Part shown: positions 20,865-32,027 of the stretch, one piece after another | Layout of the letters: every line of letters begins with the position of its first letter | How positions within the stretch are numbered: position 1 is the first letter of the stretch | NCBI GenBank assembly: GCA_039696685.1 | Contig: CP155566.1 | Coordinates: forward strand, 2,790,001 to 2,854,000 | Origin: Vibrio sp. CDRSL-10 TSBA | Lineage (GTDB): Bacteria > Pseudomonadota > Gammaproteobacteria > Enterobacterales > Vibrionaceae | Direction of reading: 5' to 3' | DNA: 64,000 nt | Notes under the pieces: generated by a model | The model's database searches: none | Seen by the model: only the letters and a program-made list of their open reading frames with translations | What the model was told of the DNA's origin: nothing | Position numbers and translations under genes: made by a program

Positions 20865-20915
20865 TTAGTTAGTTTACCTAACCAATATTGTGCCAACGTT
20901 GTGGTAAAGTGGCAA
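20865..20915 (-). promoter_or_regulatory. marR promoter with MarR operator
   Basis: Operator TTAGTTAG-N5-CTAACCAA at 20865-20885. Just upstream on the minus strand are TTGCCA (20910-20915) and CACAAT (20887-20892) with a 17-bp spacer, a plausible sigma-70 promoter whose start site would fall inside the operator. Bound repressor would block initiation. Confidence 0.7.
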
Positions 20916-20920
20916 TAAAA

Positions 20921-20944
20921 AAAGCTGCTTATCTAAGCAGCTTT
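20921..20944 (-). terminator. Intrinsic terminator of nlpI
   Basis: AAAGCTGCTTA with TAAGCAGCTTT, followed on the minus strand by a run of seven T residues. Confidence 0.88.
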
Positions 20945-20971
20945 AAAAAGGTGACGCTTTAGAACTGTGCA

Positions 20972-21878
20972 CTAGGATTGCGGCTGAGCCTGCTCCTGAC
21001 GTGCTTCACGTAGTTGCTGATAGATACGTCCCAGTTCGATGAAAGCGTAACGATGTTCAACGTACTCATAGACATTGAATGAAATCGCCAGCTTATACAG
21101 TGAAATCGCCTGAGCCAGTTCACCTTGCATCTGGTAACGCTTGCCGAGGTAATAATAGGCTTCGGTCAGATGCTGTGCCAGCAGAGTGTTGTCACGGGTG
21201 GCACTCAGCACCGCTTTAAACGCCTGTTTCTTCTGACACATCACCCAGCATCAGACCGGCTAGTACCCAGCCCCACTGTTCATCGTGCTGCTGATAACGG
21301 GCCATCAGCTCGTCATAAGCATGCTCAGGGTCAAGATCACTCTCGATGATGTACATCCACAAGGCGCGAAACGGATCGTTAGGATCCTGCTGATAATGCT
21401 TGTTAATTTCTTCCAGAGCCAACTCAGGACGATCACCGTAGTAAAGCGCAATCGCACGATTGCGCTCAGCGTAATAATTGCCGGGATCGAGCTCCAGAGT
21501 AGAATCAAACGACTCGTAAGCCGCATCAAACTCGCCCGCTTCGGTGTAATACACGCCAAGCAGGTTAAAGATATCCGGCTGGGCAGGATTGAGTGACAGA
21601 GACTGAGTAAAGTCGAGACGCGCTAAATCTCTCAGACCAACACTGTCATAATAATTACCACGCTCAAACAACATTTTAGCCCGTACCTCATCACTGAGAT
21701 CCGGTCGCTGCAGCAGTTGAGTTAAACGGGCAATCTGCACTTCCTGCTGGACACTCGGTTGCAAAGGAATCGCCATCGGCGGATAAACCCATTGCGTGGC
21801 CTGTGACGAAGACTGAGAAGCACAGCCTGCCAAGAGCAGCAGTGCGGCACTGATCGTTGCGGTTCGAAACCATTTCAC
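20972..21878 (-). CDS. nlpI: Outer-membrane lipoprotein NlpI (TPR adaptor)
   Basis: TPR lipoprotein that binds murein endopeptidases and the protease Prc in the E. coli family. I place the start at GTG 21878, preceded by AGGAG, giving VKWFRTATISAALLLLAGCAS: a lipoprotein signal with lipobox LAGC. Restored length is 301 residues. TPR repeats are visible (ARLDFTQSLSLNPAQPDIF, AYESFDSTLELDPGNYYAE). The frame breaks at 21226-21230 (GTTTC on the plus strand); removing one base gives DVSEEQAFKAVLSA. It follows pnp, the usual pnp-nlpI order. Confidence 0.93.
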
Positions 21879-21931
21879 AAATCGATACTCCTGTTGATCC
21901 CGCATTCTGGTTCAAAAAGAAACAGATAAAA

Positions 21932-21956
21932 AAAGGGAGCGAATGACGCTCCCTTT
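21932..21956 (-). terminator. Intrinsic terminator of pnp
   Basis: Stem AAAGGGAGCG with CGCTCCCTTT and a short loop, T-rich on the minus strand. nlpI starts 54 bp further on, so it may also be expressed by read-through. Confidence 0.8.
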
Positions 21957-22015
21957 ATAACATGCTTTTACGCTAAAAAGCGAAAACGACTCGCCTTTAA
22001 CGCAGACTGTGAAGC

Positions 22016-24144
22016 TTATTCAGCTTCAGGTGCTGCTGGCGCTTGTTCAGCTGATGCTTCTACCGCTTCTTTCATGCTCAGACGTACGCGGCCCTGACGG
22101 TCGATTTCCAGTACCTTAACTTGTACTTCCTGGCCTTCAGACAGGTAGTCAGATACTTTCTCAACACGCTTGTCAGCGATTTGAGAGATGTGAACCAGAC
22201 CATCTTTACCAGGCAGAAACTGTCACGAATGCACCGAAATCAGCCAGACGCGCTACTTTACCTGTATAGATACGGCCTACTTCAACTTCAGCAGTGATCT
22301 CTTCGATACGGCGAATAGCTTCTTTCGCTGCCGCACCTTCAGTTGCTGCGATCTTGATAGTACCGTCATCTTCGATTTCAATCGTTGTACCGGTTTCTTC
22401 AGTCAGCTGACGAATTACCGCACCACCTTTACCGATCACGTCTTTGATCTTGTCAGCGCTGATCTTCATGGTGTGAATACGAGGAGCGAACTCAGAGATA
22501 TCATCGCGAGCACCAGAAATAGCCTGATCCATCACAGACAGGATGTGCTTACGCGCACCTTGTGCCTGGTTCAGAGCGATCTGCATGATTTCTTTAGTGA
22601 TACCTTCGATCTTGATGTCCATCTGCAGTGCAGTTACACCAGAGTTAGTACCTGCTACTTTGAAGTCCATGTCACCCAGGTGGTCTTCATCACCCAGAAT
22701 GTCAGACAGAACCACGAAGTCATCGCCTTCTTTCACCAGACCCATTGCGATACCCGCAACAGACGCTTTAATTGGCACACCAGCATCCATCAGAGCCAGA
22801 GAAGTACCACATACCGACGCCATTGAAGATGAACCGTTGGATTCAGTGATTTCAGAAACCACGCGTACAGTGTACGGGAATTCATCGATTGAAGGCATCA
22901 CTGCAGCAATACCACGTTTCGCCAGTTTACCGTGGCCGATTTCACGACGCTTAGGTGAACCCACAAAACCTGTTTCGCCCACACAGTATGGAGGGAAGTT
23001 GTAGTGCAACAGGAAGTGATCTTTACGCTCGCCAGTCAGTTCATCGATGATCTGCGCATCACGCTGAGTACCCAGAGTCGCAGTAACCAGTGCCTGAGTT
23101 TCACCACGAGTGAACAGTGCGCTACCGTGAGTACGTGGCAGAACGCCGGTACGTACATCCAGAGCACGAACCATGTCTTTTTCACGGCCATCGATACGTG
23201 GGTTACCCGCGATGATGCTGCGACGTACTACTGTTTTTTCCAAGTCATGGAAAATAGTGTGAATTTCTTTTGGATTCAGAGTTTCGTCTTCAGCCAGAAG
23301 CTTAGCGTTTACGTCAGCACTGATAGCATGGATACGGTCATAACGCGCCATTTTCTCAGTGATTTGGTAAGCTTCAACCAGTTGGCTTTCAGCCAGCTCA
23401 GCAATTTTCGCTTTCAGCTCAGTGTTTTCAGCTGGTGCTACCCAATCCCATGCCGGAGTCGCTACTTCAGCAGCGAATTCGTTGATCGCGCTGATCACAG
23501 CTTGCTGCTGATCGTGGCCGTAAACCACTGCAGACAGCATTTCTTCTTCAGTCAGGTTGTCTGCTTCAGATTCAACCATCAGTACGGCTGATTCAGTACC
23601 AGCAACAACCAGATCAAGGCGAGATGACTGCAGTTCAGTCTGGCTTGGGTTTAGTACCAGTTGACCATCGATGTGACCAACACGCGCTGCACCGATAGGA
23701 CCGTTAAACGGAATACCTGAGATAGCCAGTGCCGCAGAAGTACCGATCATGGTCACGATGTCTGGCTGCACATCCGGGTTTACCGAAACCACAGTGGCAA
23801 TAACCTGAACTTCGTTTTTGAATGAATCCGGGAATAGCGGACGGATAGGACGGTCAATCAGACGCGCAGTCAACGTTTCGCCTTCAGAAGGACGACCTTC
23901 ACGCTTGAAGAAACCGCCAGGGATTTTACCCGCAGCGTACGTGCGCTCTTGGTAGTTTCACTGTCAGTGGGAAGAAATCCTGACCTTCTACCGCTTCTTT
24001 TTTACCAACAACACTAACGAATACCGCTGTGTCATCCATAGTAACCATTACTGCAGCAGTCGCCTGACGCGCCATTACACCGGTTTCCAGAGTAACGGTG
24101 TGGTTACCGTACTGGAACGTTTTTACTACTGGTTTTTCGAACAT
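22016..24144 (-). CDS. pnp: Polynucleotide phosphorylase
   Basis: 3'-5' phosphorolytic exoribonuclease and degradosome component. Restored length is 708 residues: two RNase PH domains, a KH domain ([20 protein letters not shown]) and an S1 domain ([19 protein letters not shown]) that continues to 22016 and ends in an Ala/Glu-rich tail. Two breaks, at 22216-22220 and 23955-23959, are each repaired by removing one base ([27 protein letters not shown]). The ATG at 24144 opens [13 protein letters not shown]. It lies downstream of rpsO. PNPase autoregulates through its 5' leader in E. coli; 24145-24374 is the equivalent leader here. Confidence 0.96.
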
Positions 24145-24374
24145 GAGTTTTCCTTTTCCAGGTTATGCCTGGATAAATAAATGAAGACTCAAAGCATCAC
24201 CAATCGCGACTAGTGAAAACAGACTGCGCAAGGCCAATCCATTTTTAATAGCCGCGACCTGTTGGCCGACTTACGGTGACTGTAATGCAATGAGTTTTAA
24301 GCAATCCACTCCAAACAGAGCAGACGGCGGCTAGTATAAACTAGATTAGGAGGGTTATGCCAAATTTCGATAAC

Positions 24375-24401
24375 AAAAAAGGGGCGAAACGCCCCTTTTT
24401 T
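24375..24401 (-). terminator. Intrinsic terminator after rpsO
   Basis: AAAAAAGGGGC with GCCCCTTTTTT around a GAAAC loop, effective in both directions, 28 bp past rpsO. The loop itself contains GAAAC, so its true sequence may be GAAC (see findings). Confidence 0.88.
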
Positions 24402-24428
24402 GAACAAACTGTACTATGCAGCCGTCGA

Positions 24429-24698
24429 TTAACGACGTAGGCCTAGACGTTTGATTAGGTCTTGGTAACGTCCCAGATCTTTACCTTTCAGGTAGTCCAG
24501 TAGTTTACGACGACGAGAAACCATGCGTAGCAGACCACGACGGCTGTGGTGATCGCCTTTGTGCGCTTTGAAGTGACCTTGTAGGTGGTTGATAGAAGCA
24601 GTCAGTAGAGCTACTTGTACTTCTGGTGAACCAGTGTCGCCTTCGCCACGTGCGTAGTCAGCAACGATTGCTGCTTTAGTTTCTGCATTCAGAGACAT
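24429..24698 (-). CDS. rpsO: 30S ribosomal protein S15
   Basis: 89 residues, exactly the E. coli length, intact. It binds 16S rRNA early in platform assembly; the rRNA-binding signature is [22 protein letters not shown] and [21 protein letters not shown]. It sits between truB and pnp as in other gammaproteobacteria and autoregulates its own translation in E. coli. Confidence 0.98.
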   Translation of the reverse strand: MSLNAETKAAIVADYARGEGDTGSPEVQVALLTASINHLQGHFKAHKGDHHSRRGLLRMVSRRRKLLDYLKGKDLGRYQDLIKRLGLRR

Positions 24699-24812
24699 AA
24701 TTCTCTCCTAAAGAGTTAAGGTTTATAGTTGTGCCGCCAATCTCTGATTCAGCCGACACGAGGAGCGCGAATTATAGGGAATAATTCGCGCCTGCACAAG
24801 ATCAAAACACGC

Positions 24813-25764
24813 TTACTGCGCGGAATCCTCGCGGTGTACCACTAAGCGTTTGGGTGCGATCTTGCCATCATCGTTCATCTCACCGACGCCGAGAAACAAC
24901 TTCTCGTCACCGCCAGTCAAACGCACGTAACCCTGTTCCGGCGCGCCGAAAATCTGTACCGCCTGACCATGTTGCACCATGTGCATCAGTTCAGGGATCA
25001 GATTCACTTCCGGCAGGTCTTCCACCGCGGTATCCATTGGCAGCAGCAACGCATCCAGAGCCTCGTACGGAGAACGCTCTTCGCGATGCGCCTGTTCAAC
25101 CAGCGTATTGAGCTCTTCCAAGGTCACCATATTCTGGTAAGGATAGTGAGCCACACCCGTACGACGCAGCATGGTCACATGAGCGCCACAGCCGAGCATC
25201 TCACCCAGATCGTCGACGATGGTGCGGATGTAAGTCCCTTTAGAACAGTGCACTTCCATTTCCACTTCATCGCCTTCAAAACGGTGCAGAAACGATGTCG
25301 TAAACGGTGATTTTGCGCGCTTCACGCGGTACATCAATCCCTTTACGGGCATATTCGTACAACGGGCGGCCCTGATACTTAAGCGCCGAAAACATCGACG
25401 GTACCTGATCGGTTTCACCACGGAAAGATTCAATCTTAGCCAACAGCGTATCACGGTCGACATTCACCGCGCGGGTTTGCACCACTTCACCATCCGAGTC
25501 AGACGTATCAGTACGCTGGCCCAGCTTGGCAATCACACGATAACGCTTATCCGAATCGAGCAGAAACTGGGAAAACTTAGTCGCTTCCCCAAGACAAATC
25601 GGCAACATGCCCGTTGCTAACGGGTCCAGAGCACCGGTATGACCGGCTTTCTCGGCGAAAAACAGACGCTTCACTTTTTGTAAAATGTCGTTCGATGACA
25701 TGCCCGTTGCTTTATCCAGTAACAGGACACCGTTTATCGCACGGCCTTTACGACGACGCGCCAT
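24813..25764 (-). CDS. truB: tRNA pseudouridine-55 synthase
   Basis: Makes pseudouridine 55 in the T loop of tRNAs. Restored length is 316 residues. The catalytic Asp lies in [15 protein letters not shown] near residue 48, and [21 protein letters not shown] is a second conserved block. The frame breaks at 25289-25293 (GAAAC); removing one base gives [16 protein letters not shown]. The start ATG overlaps the rbfA stop by one base, so the two are coupled. Confidence 0.96.
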
Positions 25765-26159
25765 TACTCTTCGTCCTCGCGACCCGCATCTTTCTGTTTG
25801 CTTTTGTCATTATTGACGACTTCAGTCACCAGGTTCGACATACGCATACCTTCAACTAAGGTATTGTCGTAATGGAAGCGGATTTCCGGAGTCAGACGCA
25901 GACGAATGCGTTTACCCAGCATCATGCGAATGTGCACTTCGTGCTCGCGCAGAGCTTTCAGGCACGATTCCGGCGTTTGCTCACCCACACACAGGAAGGT
26001 CACAAACACTTTGGCATACGCCAGATCACGGGAAACTTCAACGTCAGAAATGGTGACCATGCCCAGGCGGGAGTCACGCACTTCGCGTTGCAGAATCATC
26101 GCTAATTCTTTTTGTAATTGCTGTGCCACACGTTGAGTACGGCTGAATTCTTTTGGCAT
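25764..26159 (-). CDS. rbfA: 30S ribosome-binding factor A
   Basis: 131-residue KH-fold factor for late 16S rRNA maturation. I start it at the ATG at 26159 ([20 protein letters not shown]), the conserved N-terminus; a longer frame upstream is spurious. Frame intact. It lies between infB and truB in the standard order. Confidence 0.95.
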   Translation of the reverse strand: MPKEFSRTQRVAQQLQKELAMILQREVRDSRLGMVTISDVEVSRDLAYAKVFVTFLCVGEQTPESCLKALREHEVHIRMMLGKRIRLRLTPEIRFHYDNTLVEGMRMSNLVTEVVNNDKSKQKDAGREDEE

Positions 26160-26256
26160 ATTGTTTCTCACTAATGAAAGAATGGGGGGATGGTTTTCCC
26201 AGCCCCCCATGGTGTATTCAACAACCTAAACTTGCCGATAATGCAATTTTAGTTGA

Positions 26257-28962
26257 TTAGTCGATGGTACGCTGAATCTCAACGATTTCGAACACTTCGA
26301 TCTGGTCGCCTACGCGAACATCGTTGTAGTTCTTAACGCCGATACCACACTCGTAACCGTTCTTAACTTCAGCCACGTCATCTTTAAAGCGACGCAGTGA
26401 TTCCAGTTCACCTTCGTAGATAACCACGTTATCACGCAGAAACGCGGATTGGGTTGTGACGTTTGATCACACCTTCCGTTACCATACAACCTGCGATTGC
26501 ACCCAGTTTCGGAGACTTGAACACGTCACGAACTTCAGCAAGACCAATGATTTCCTGCTTGAATTCCGGCGCCAGCATACCGCTCATCGCTTGCTTCACT
26601 TCGTCAATCAGCTGGTAGATGATTGAGTAGTAACGCAGGTCGATGTTTTCAGCATCAATCGCACGGCGTGCTGATGCATCGGCACGTACGTTAAAGCCGA
26701 CTACGATAGCATTAGAAGCGGCTGCCAGTACGGCGTCAGTTTCGGTAATACCACCAACACCAGAACCAACGATGTTTACTTTCACTTCGTCAGTTGACAG
26801 TTTCAGCAGTGAGTCAGCGATCGCTTCCACAGAACCTTGTACGTCTGCTTTCAGTACGATGTTCAGCTCAGCCACATCACCGGCAGTCATGTTCGAGAAC
26901 ATGTTTTCCAGTTTAGATTTCTGCTGACGAGCCAGTTTCACTTCACGGAATTTACCCTGACGGTAGTTCGCTACTTCACGTGCTTTACGCTCGTCACGAA
27001 CAACAGTCGCTTCGTCACCCGCTGACGGAACGCCAGACAGACCCAGGATTTCTACCGGGATAGACGGACCCGCATGCTCAACTTCGTTACCTAGTTCGTC
27101 GCGCATTGCACGAACACGGCCGTATTCCTGACCACAAAGTACGATGTCGCCTTTGTTCAGAGTACCAGACTGAACCAGAACAGTCGCTACCGGACCGCGG
27201 CCTTTATCCAGGAAGGATTCAACCACAACGCCTGATGCCATACCTTCTTTAACTGCAGTCAGTTCAAGAACTTCCGCTTGCAGCAGGATAGATTCCAGCA
27301 GTGAATCAATGTTAGTGCCCTGTTTCGCTGAAATGTGAACGAAGATGTTCTCACCGCCCCATTCCTCAGGAATAACATCGTAGGCTGCCAGTTCGTTTTT
27401 CACGTTATCCGGGTTAGCCGCTTCTTTATCGATCTTGTTCACTGCAACGATCAGAGGAAACGCCTGCCGCTTTCGCGTGCTGGATCGCTTCTACTGTCTG
27501 TGGCATTACGCCATCGTCCGCTGCAACAACCAGTACTACGATATCTGTCGCCTGAGCACCACGAGCACGCATAGCGGTAAACGCCGCGTGTCCAGGAGTA
27601 TCCAGGAAGGTAATCATACCGTTCTCGGTCTCTACGTGGTAAGCACCGATGTGCTGGGTAATACCACCCGCTTCACCAGAGGCAACGTGAGTACGACGGA
27701 TGTAGTCCAGAGTCGATGTTTTACCGTGGTCAACGTGACCCATGATGGTAACAACCGGTGCACGTGGCACAGCTTCAAACGCATCATCGCGATCAGACAT
27801 GATAGCTTCTTCAAGCTCATTTTCTTTACGCAGGATAACTTTGTGGCCCATCTCTTCAGCAACCAGCTGTGCGGTTTCCTGATCGATAACCTGGTTGATG
27901 GTTGCCATAGCACCCATCTTCATCATCACTTTGATCACTTCACTTGACTTAACTGACATCTTAGAAGCCAGTTCAGACACAATGATAGTTTCGCCGATCA
28001 CAACATCTGATTTTGCTACTACTGCGCTCTTATCGAAGCCGTGTTGCATAGATGTCGGTTTACTGATACGACCTTTACGGCCTGCTTTTCCACCACGTGG
28101 ACGCGAGTTGCGCTCTTGCTTGTCATCGCGAGACGACATTTTACGCTTGTTCGCTTTAGTCGAACGACGAGTTGACCCTTCTTCACGACGGTCTGCTTCA
28201 TCCTCAGCTTCACGAGCGTAGGTTGAAGTCGTTACGTGGTAATCTGTATCTTCTTGCATATCACCCTTTTTCTCTTCTTCAGCAGACCAACGCTCTTTAT
28301 TGATTTCGGCCAATTCGCGTGCTTTTTCAAGCTGACGGCTACTTTCCTCTTCAGCCTTACGTCTCGCTTCTTCTTCCTGGCGACGTTTCAGTGCTTCGGC
28401 CTCTTTTAGCGCTGCTTCTTGCTTGGATTTATCTTCTGCAGAAACGTTCGCGTTTTGCTGCTTGTGCTTCACGCTGTGCTTTTTCCTCAGCGGCGCGTTT
28501 GGCTTTTTCTTCCGCTTCGCGCTTAGCTTTTTCTTCCGCTTCCAGTTTGGCTTTTTGTTCCGCCTCACGTTTCAGCGCTTCTTCAGCTTCACGTTTCACT
28601 TGTTCTTCTGCTTCACGTTGAGCTGCTTCTTCAGCTTCACGTGACGCATCATCATCAATTGTACTGCGCTTAACATACGTACGTTTTTTGCGCACTTCAA
28701 CCTGAACATTCTTACTTTTACCGCCACCGGCATTTACGCTCAGTGTGCTGCGGGTCTTGCGCTGGAGTGTTAAACGGGTTGGTTCTGATTCAGAACTGTC
28801 GCCGTGCTCCTTGCGCAGATGGGAGAGAAGCTTCTGCTTCTCATCCTCAGTTACGCTGTCTGAACCTGATTTCTTCATGCCAGCGTCAGCAAGTTGTTCT
28901 AATAAGCGGTCAACTGGAGTACCAATTTCTTCACTCAGTGCTTTAACTGTAACTTGTGTCAT
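26257..28962 (-). CDS. infB: Translation initiation factor IF-2
   Basis: GTPase that delivers fMet-tRNA to the 30S subunit. Restored length is 900 residues. The N-terminus ([21 protein letters not shown]) leads into a charged Glu/Ala/Lys/Arg repeat region of about 150 residues. The G domain has G1 [15 protein letters not shown]3 DTPGHAAF and G4 NKID, followed by the C-terminal domains ending near 26257. Three breaks, at 26439-26443, 27457-27461 and 28441-28445, are each fixed by removing one A ([40 protein letters not shown]). An essential gene with three such breaks cannot be a real pseudogene. Confidence 0.97.
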
Positions 28963-28986
28963 GCCGCTACCTCCCCTTGCTGAAAA

Positions 28987-30475
28987 TTATGCGTCTTCGC
29001 CAAACCAACAAATGTTGCGAGCCGCCATAATTAATTCGCCCGCACGTTCTTCGGTCAGGCCTTCAATTCCTTCAAGGTCATCAATACCCTGATCTGCCAG
29101 ATCTTCCAGTGTTACCACACCTTTAGCTGCCAGTTTAAACGCTAATTCACGTTCCAGACCTTCCAGTGCCAGCAGATCTTCTGCAGGCTCAAGACCGTCG
29201 TACGACTCTTCTTGTGTCAGTGCGATAGTCGTCAGTGACTCTTTCGCACGGCTGCGCAGCTCTTCAACCAGATCTTCATCCAGGCCGTCGATTTCCAGCA
29301 GCTCATTAACCGGTACGTAAGCGATTTCTTCCAGTGTAGAGAAACCTTCTTCAACCAGCATTTCGGCAAAGTCCTGCTCGATATCCAGATACTTCATGAA
29401 GTTCTCGATCGAAGCCATTGACTCTTCCTGGTGTTTCTTCTGCAGGTCAGCCACTGTCATTACGTTCAGTTCCCAGCCAGTCAGCTGAGAAGCCAGACGT
29501 ACGTTCTGACCGTTACGGCCGATAGCCTGGGCCAGGTTGTCTGCTTCAACGGCAATATCCATTGAGTGCGCATCTTCATCAACGATGATAGAAGCAACAT
29601 CCGCAGGAGCCATTGCGTTGATCACGAATTGCGCCGGGTTATCATCCCAAAGTACGATATCGATACGCTCGCCGCCCAGTTTCGCCAGAAACAGCCTGAA
29701 CACGCGCACCACGCATACCCACACACGCACCGACTGGGTCGATACGCTTGTCATTGGTTTTCACTGCAATCTTGGCACGTGAACCCGGATCGCGTGCTGC
29801 ACCTTTCAGTTCAATCAGCTCTTCACCGATTTCTGGTACTTCAACACGGAACAGCTCAGCCAGCATTTCTGGCTTAGAACGGGTAATAAACAGCTGGAAG
29901 CCACGCGCTTCCGGTGCCACTTTGTACAGCAGACCACGCACGCGGTCGCCCGGACGGAAGTTTTCTCGTGGCAACTGGTCTTCACGCAGAATGACCGCTT
30001 CAGCGTTGTTACCCAAGTCCATAATAACAGTGTCGCGGTTCACTTTCTTGACCACGCCTGTGATCAGCTCACCTTCGTTATCGATAAACTGTTCAACAAT
30101 TTGTGCACGTTCAGCTTCACGTACTTTTTGTACGATAACCTGTTTGGCAGTTTGAGTGGTGATACGGTCAAAGGTCACAGACTCAATCTGATCTTCAATG
30201 AAATCACCCAGCTCGACAGATTCGTCGTCGTATTGAGCCGCTTCCAGAGAAATCTCTTTGGTTGGTGTTTCTACTTCATCAACCACTAACCAGCGACGGA
30301 AAGTTTCGAATTCACCGGTTTTACGGTCGATGGCAACGCGCACGTCAATCTCGATTTCGTATTTTTTCTTTGTTGACGTCGCAAGAGCAATTTCAAGCGC
30401 TTCAAAAATACGCTCACGAGGTACCGCTTTCTCGTTAGAAACCGCTTCAACAACCGCTAAAATCTCTTTACTCAT
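28987..30475 (-). CDS. nusA: Transcription termination/antitermination factor NusA
   Basis: RNA polymerase elongation factor of 495 restored residues: N-terminal polymerase-binding domain ([19 protein letters not shown]), S1 domain, two KH domains (ARVQAV... and [22 protein letters not shown]), and two C-terminal acidic repeats. The frame breaks at 29688-29692 (GAAAC); removing one base joins ARVQAV to [16 protein letters not shown]. It is the second gene of rimP-nusA-infB. In E. coli NusA autoregulates this operon at leader terminators, and such hairpins are present here at 30993-31088. Confidence 0.96.
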
Positions 30476-30510
30476 TGTTATAGCCTCTTAAGCCTTTTTC
30501 TCTAGGAGAA

Positions 30511-30967
30511 CTAAAATTTAGGGATCAGGTTAGCTTTCGCAATGTTGCTCAGCGCAAAGTGTTCTTCTTGCCCGTCAACTTTGACATTAATGGTCTCACC
30601 ATCAGCGCCCAGGATTTCTCCTTTCCACTTACGACGGTTACCCACTGCCATTTTCAATACGATGCTGACCTCGTGGCCTTTAAATTGCTCGTAATGTGCT
30701 GCGGTAAAGAGTGGTCTTTCTAAACCTGGTGAAGAAACTTCAAGGTTGTAAACCACTGAAATCGGATCTTCCACATCCAGCACGGCACTCACTTGACGAC
30801 TCACTTCTGCGCAGTCATCAACGGTAATACCGTTTCTCGTGATCAATATAGATACGTAACGTTGAGTGCTGTCCTGCACGAACAAATTCTAATCCAACTA
30901 ACTCATAACCTGATGCAACAACTGGAGCTTCAAGCATTTCAGTAAGTTGTCTTTCTAAACCAGTCAT
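30511..30967 (-). CDS. rimP: Ribosome maturation factor RimP
   Basis: Needed for 30S maturation. Restored length is 151 residues, starting at the ATG at 30967 ([15 protein letters not shown]). The family blocks [13 protein letters not shown] and [19 protein letters not shown] are present. The frame breaks at 30832-30836 (GTTTC on the plus strand); removing one base gives YIDHENGITVDD. It is the first gene of the rimP-nusA-infB operon. Confidence 0.93.
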
Positions 30968-30985
30968 TTAAACCACTCCAGAAAC

Positions 30986-31005
30986 AAAAAAAGGGCATAG
31001 AGCCC
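30986..31005 (-). terminator. Short terminator-like hairpin in the rimP leader
   Basis: Minus strand GGGC, TCTAT, GCCC followed by seven T residues, ending about 18 bases before the rimP ATG. Position suggests an attenuator rather than an end-of-gene terminator. Confidence 0.55.
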
Positions 31006-31025
31006 AATTTAAATTCCAAGCAAGT

Positions 31026-31055
31026 ATCTGAATTTCATCTTGGAGAAATTCAGAT
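31026..31055. repeat. 11-bp perfect inverted repeat in the rimP leader
   Basis: ATCTGAATTTC, eight bases, GAAATTCAGAT. It abuts the terminator at 31056-31088. It could be an RNase processing hairpin downstream of the tRNA genes or part of a NusA-responsive leader. Confidence 0.65.
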
Positions 31056-31088
31056 AACAAAAAACCCCGAAAGTCGGGGTTTTTTGTT
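31056..31088 (-). terminator. Terminator between the tRNA genes and rimP
   Basis: AACAAAAAACCCCGA with TCGGGGTTTTTTGTT: a 15-bp perfect stem with T runs on both sides. It would end tRNA transcription or attenuate entry into rimP-nusA-infB. Confidence 0.85.
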
Positions 31089-31191
31089 GCTGGACCCTGA
31101 TAAATTGAGAATTGCTTCTCAACTGCAGTGAGGTTCGCACTGCCAAACTTGCTGCATTAACCTGTCGTTCCAAACAAACTGAGCAGGAAAA

Positions 31192-31268
<77 letters not shown>

Positions 31269-31321
31269 TCCGACTTGTAGCAATTATACGCGCTACATAG
31301 TGATTTACAAGTTTGTAAATA

Positions 31322-31405
31322 TGGTGCCGAGAGAGGGACTCGAACCCTCACACCTAGGGCGCTAGCACCTCATGCTAGTGTGTCTACCAATTTCACCATC
31401 TCGGC
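31322..31405 (-). tRNA. leuU: tRNA-Leu (GAG)
   Basis: 84 bases including encoded CCA, with the class II long variable arm. The anticodon stem-loop CTAGCAT-GAG-GTGCTAG gives anticodon GAG (codons CUC/CUU). The T arm has GGGTTCGAGTCCC. It follows secG as leuU does in E. coli. Confidence 0.95.
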
Positions 31406-31435
31406 ATAACCTGAGGCTTATCTTCGTTGATAAGC

Positions 31436-31789
31436 TTAGTGAGGAATCTCGTCGCCGCCTTCGGCCGGAGCTTCACTCACTGTATTATCAGCTGGCTGTT
31501 GCTGCTGAATCACCTGACCTTGCGAAGGGTCAACCCATTGTGATTCGACTTTGTGCGTAGACATATTGCCCAGCACTAGGCTGATAATAAAAAATACGGT
31601 TGCAAAAATTGCAGTCATTCGGGTTAGGAAGTTACCTGAGCCGCTCGCGCCAAACACAGTGTTTGATGCACCAGCACCGAAAGAGGCTCCCATATCTGCG
31701 CCTTTACCTTGTTGAATCAACACCAGGCCAATGATACCAACCGCTGCCAACAGGTAAATCACAAGTAGAACTGTAAACATTACTTCCAC
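31436..31789 (-). CDS. secG: Preprotein translocase subunit SecG
   Basis: 117 residues, two transmembrane helices (about residues 3-22 and 54-74) and a glycine-rich cytosolic loop (GADMGASFGAGASNTVFG), then a Gln/Glu-rich tail. It stimulates SecYEG translocation. Frame intact. It is followed directly by tRNA-Leu and tRNA-fMet. Confidence 0.95.
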   Translation of the reverse strand: MEVMFTVLLVIYLLAAVGIIGLVLIQQGKGADMGASFGAGASNTVFGASGSGNFLTRMTAIFATVFFIISLVLGNMSTHKVESQWVDPSQGQVIQQQQPADNTVSEAPAEGGDEIPH

Positions 31790-32027
31790 CTATGTTCCAA
31801 ATTGTTGAGCCAGCGCCGTTCAATCATTCGCTTGAACAAGGCTAGCGACCTCCTCATCAGAGGCGGACGCCATACTAACCAATGCAAGTTAGGCTGACAA
31901 GTGGAATTTGCGAAAAAAGCGCACTTTATGAATCAAACGGTCAAAAAAGGGCCAAAGCACAAATTCCACCAAATTAGCCCGAATTCCTTTCCATTTTCAA
32001 TGAACTAGTCATCCGGGCTCAAGCCGA

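Noticed and set aside
26257-28962. infB, acnB, pnp and other split genes read as pseudogenes
   Set aside because: They are essential or central, the breaks all follow one 4-bp rule, and single-base removal restores conserved protein. Consensus error explains them better than decay.
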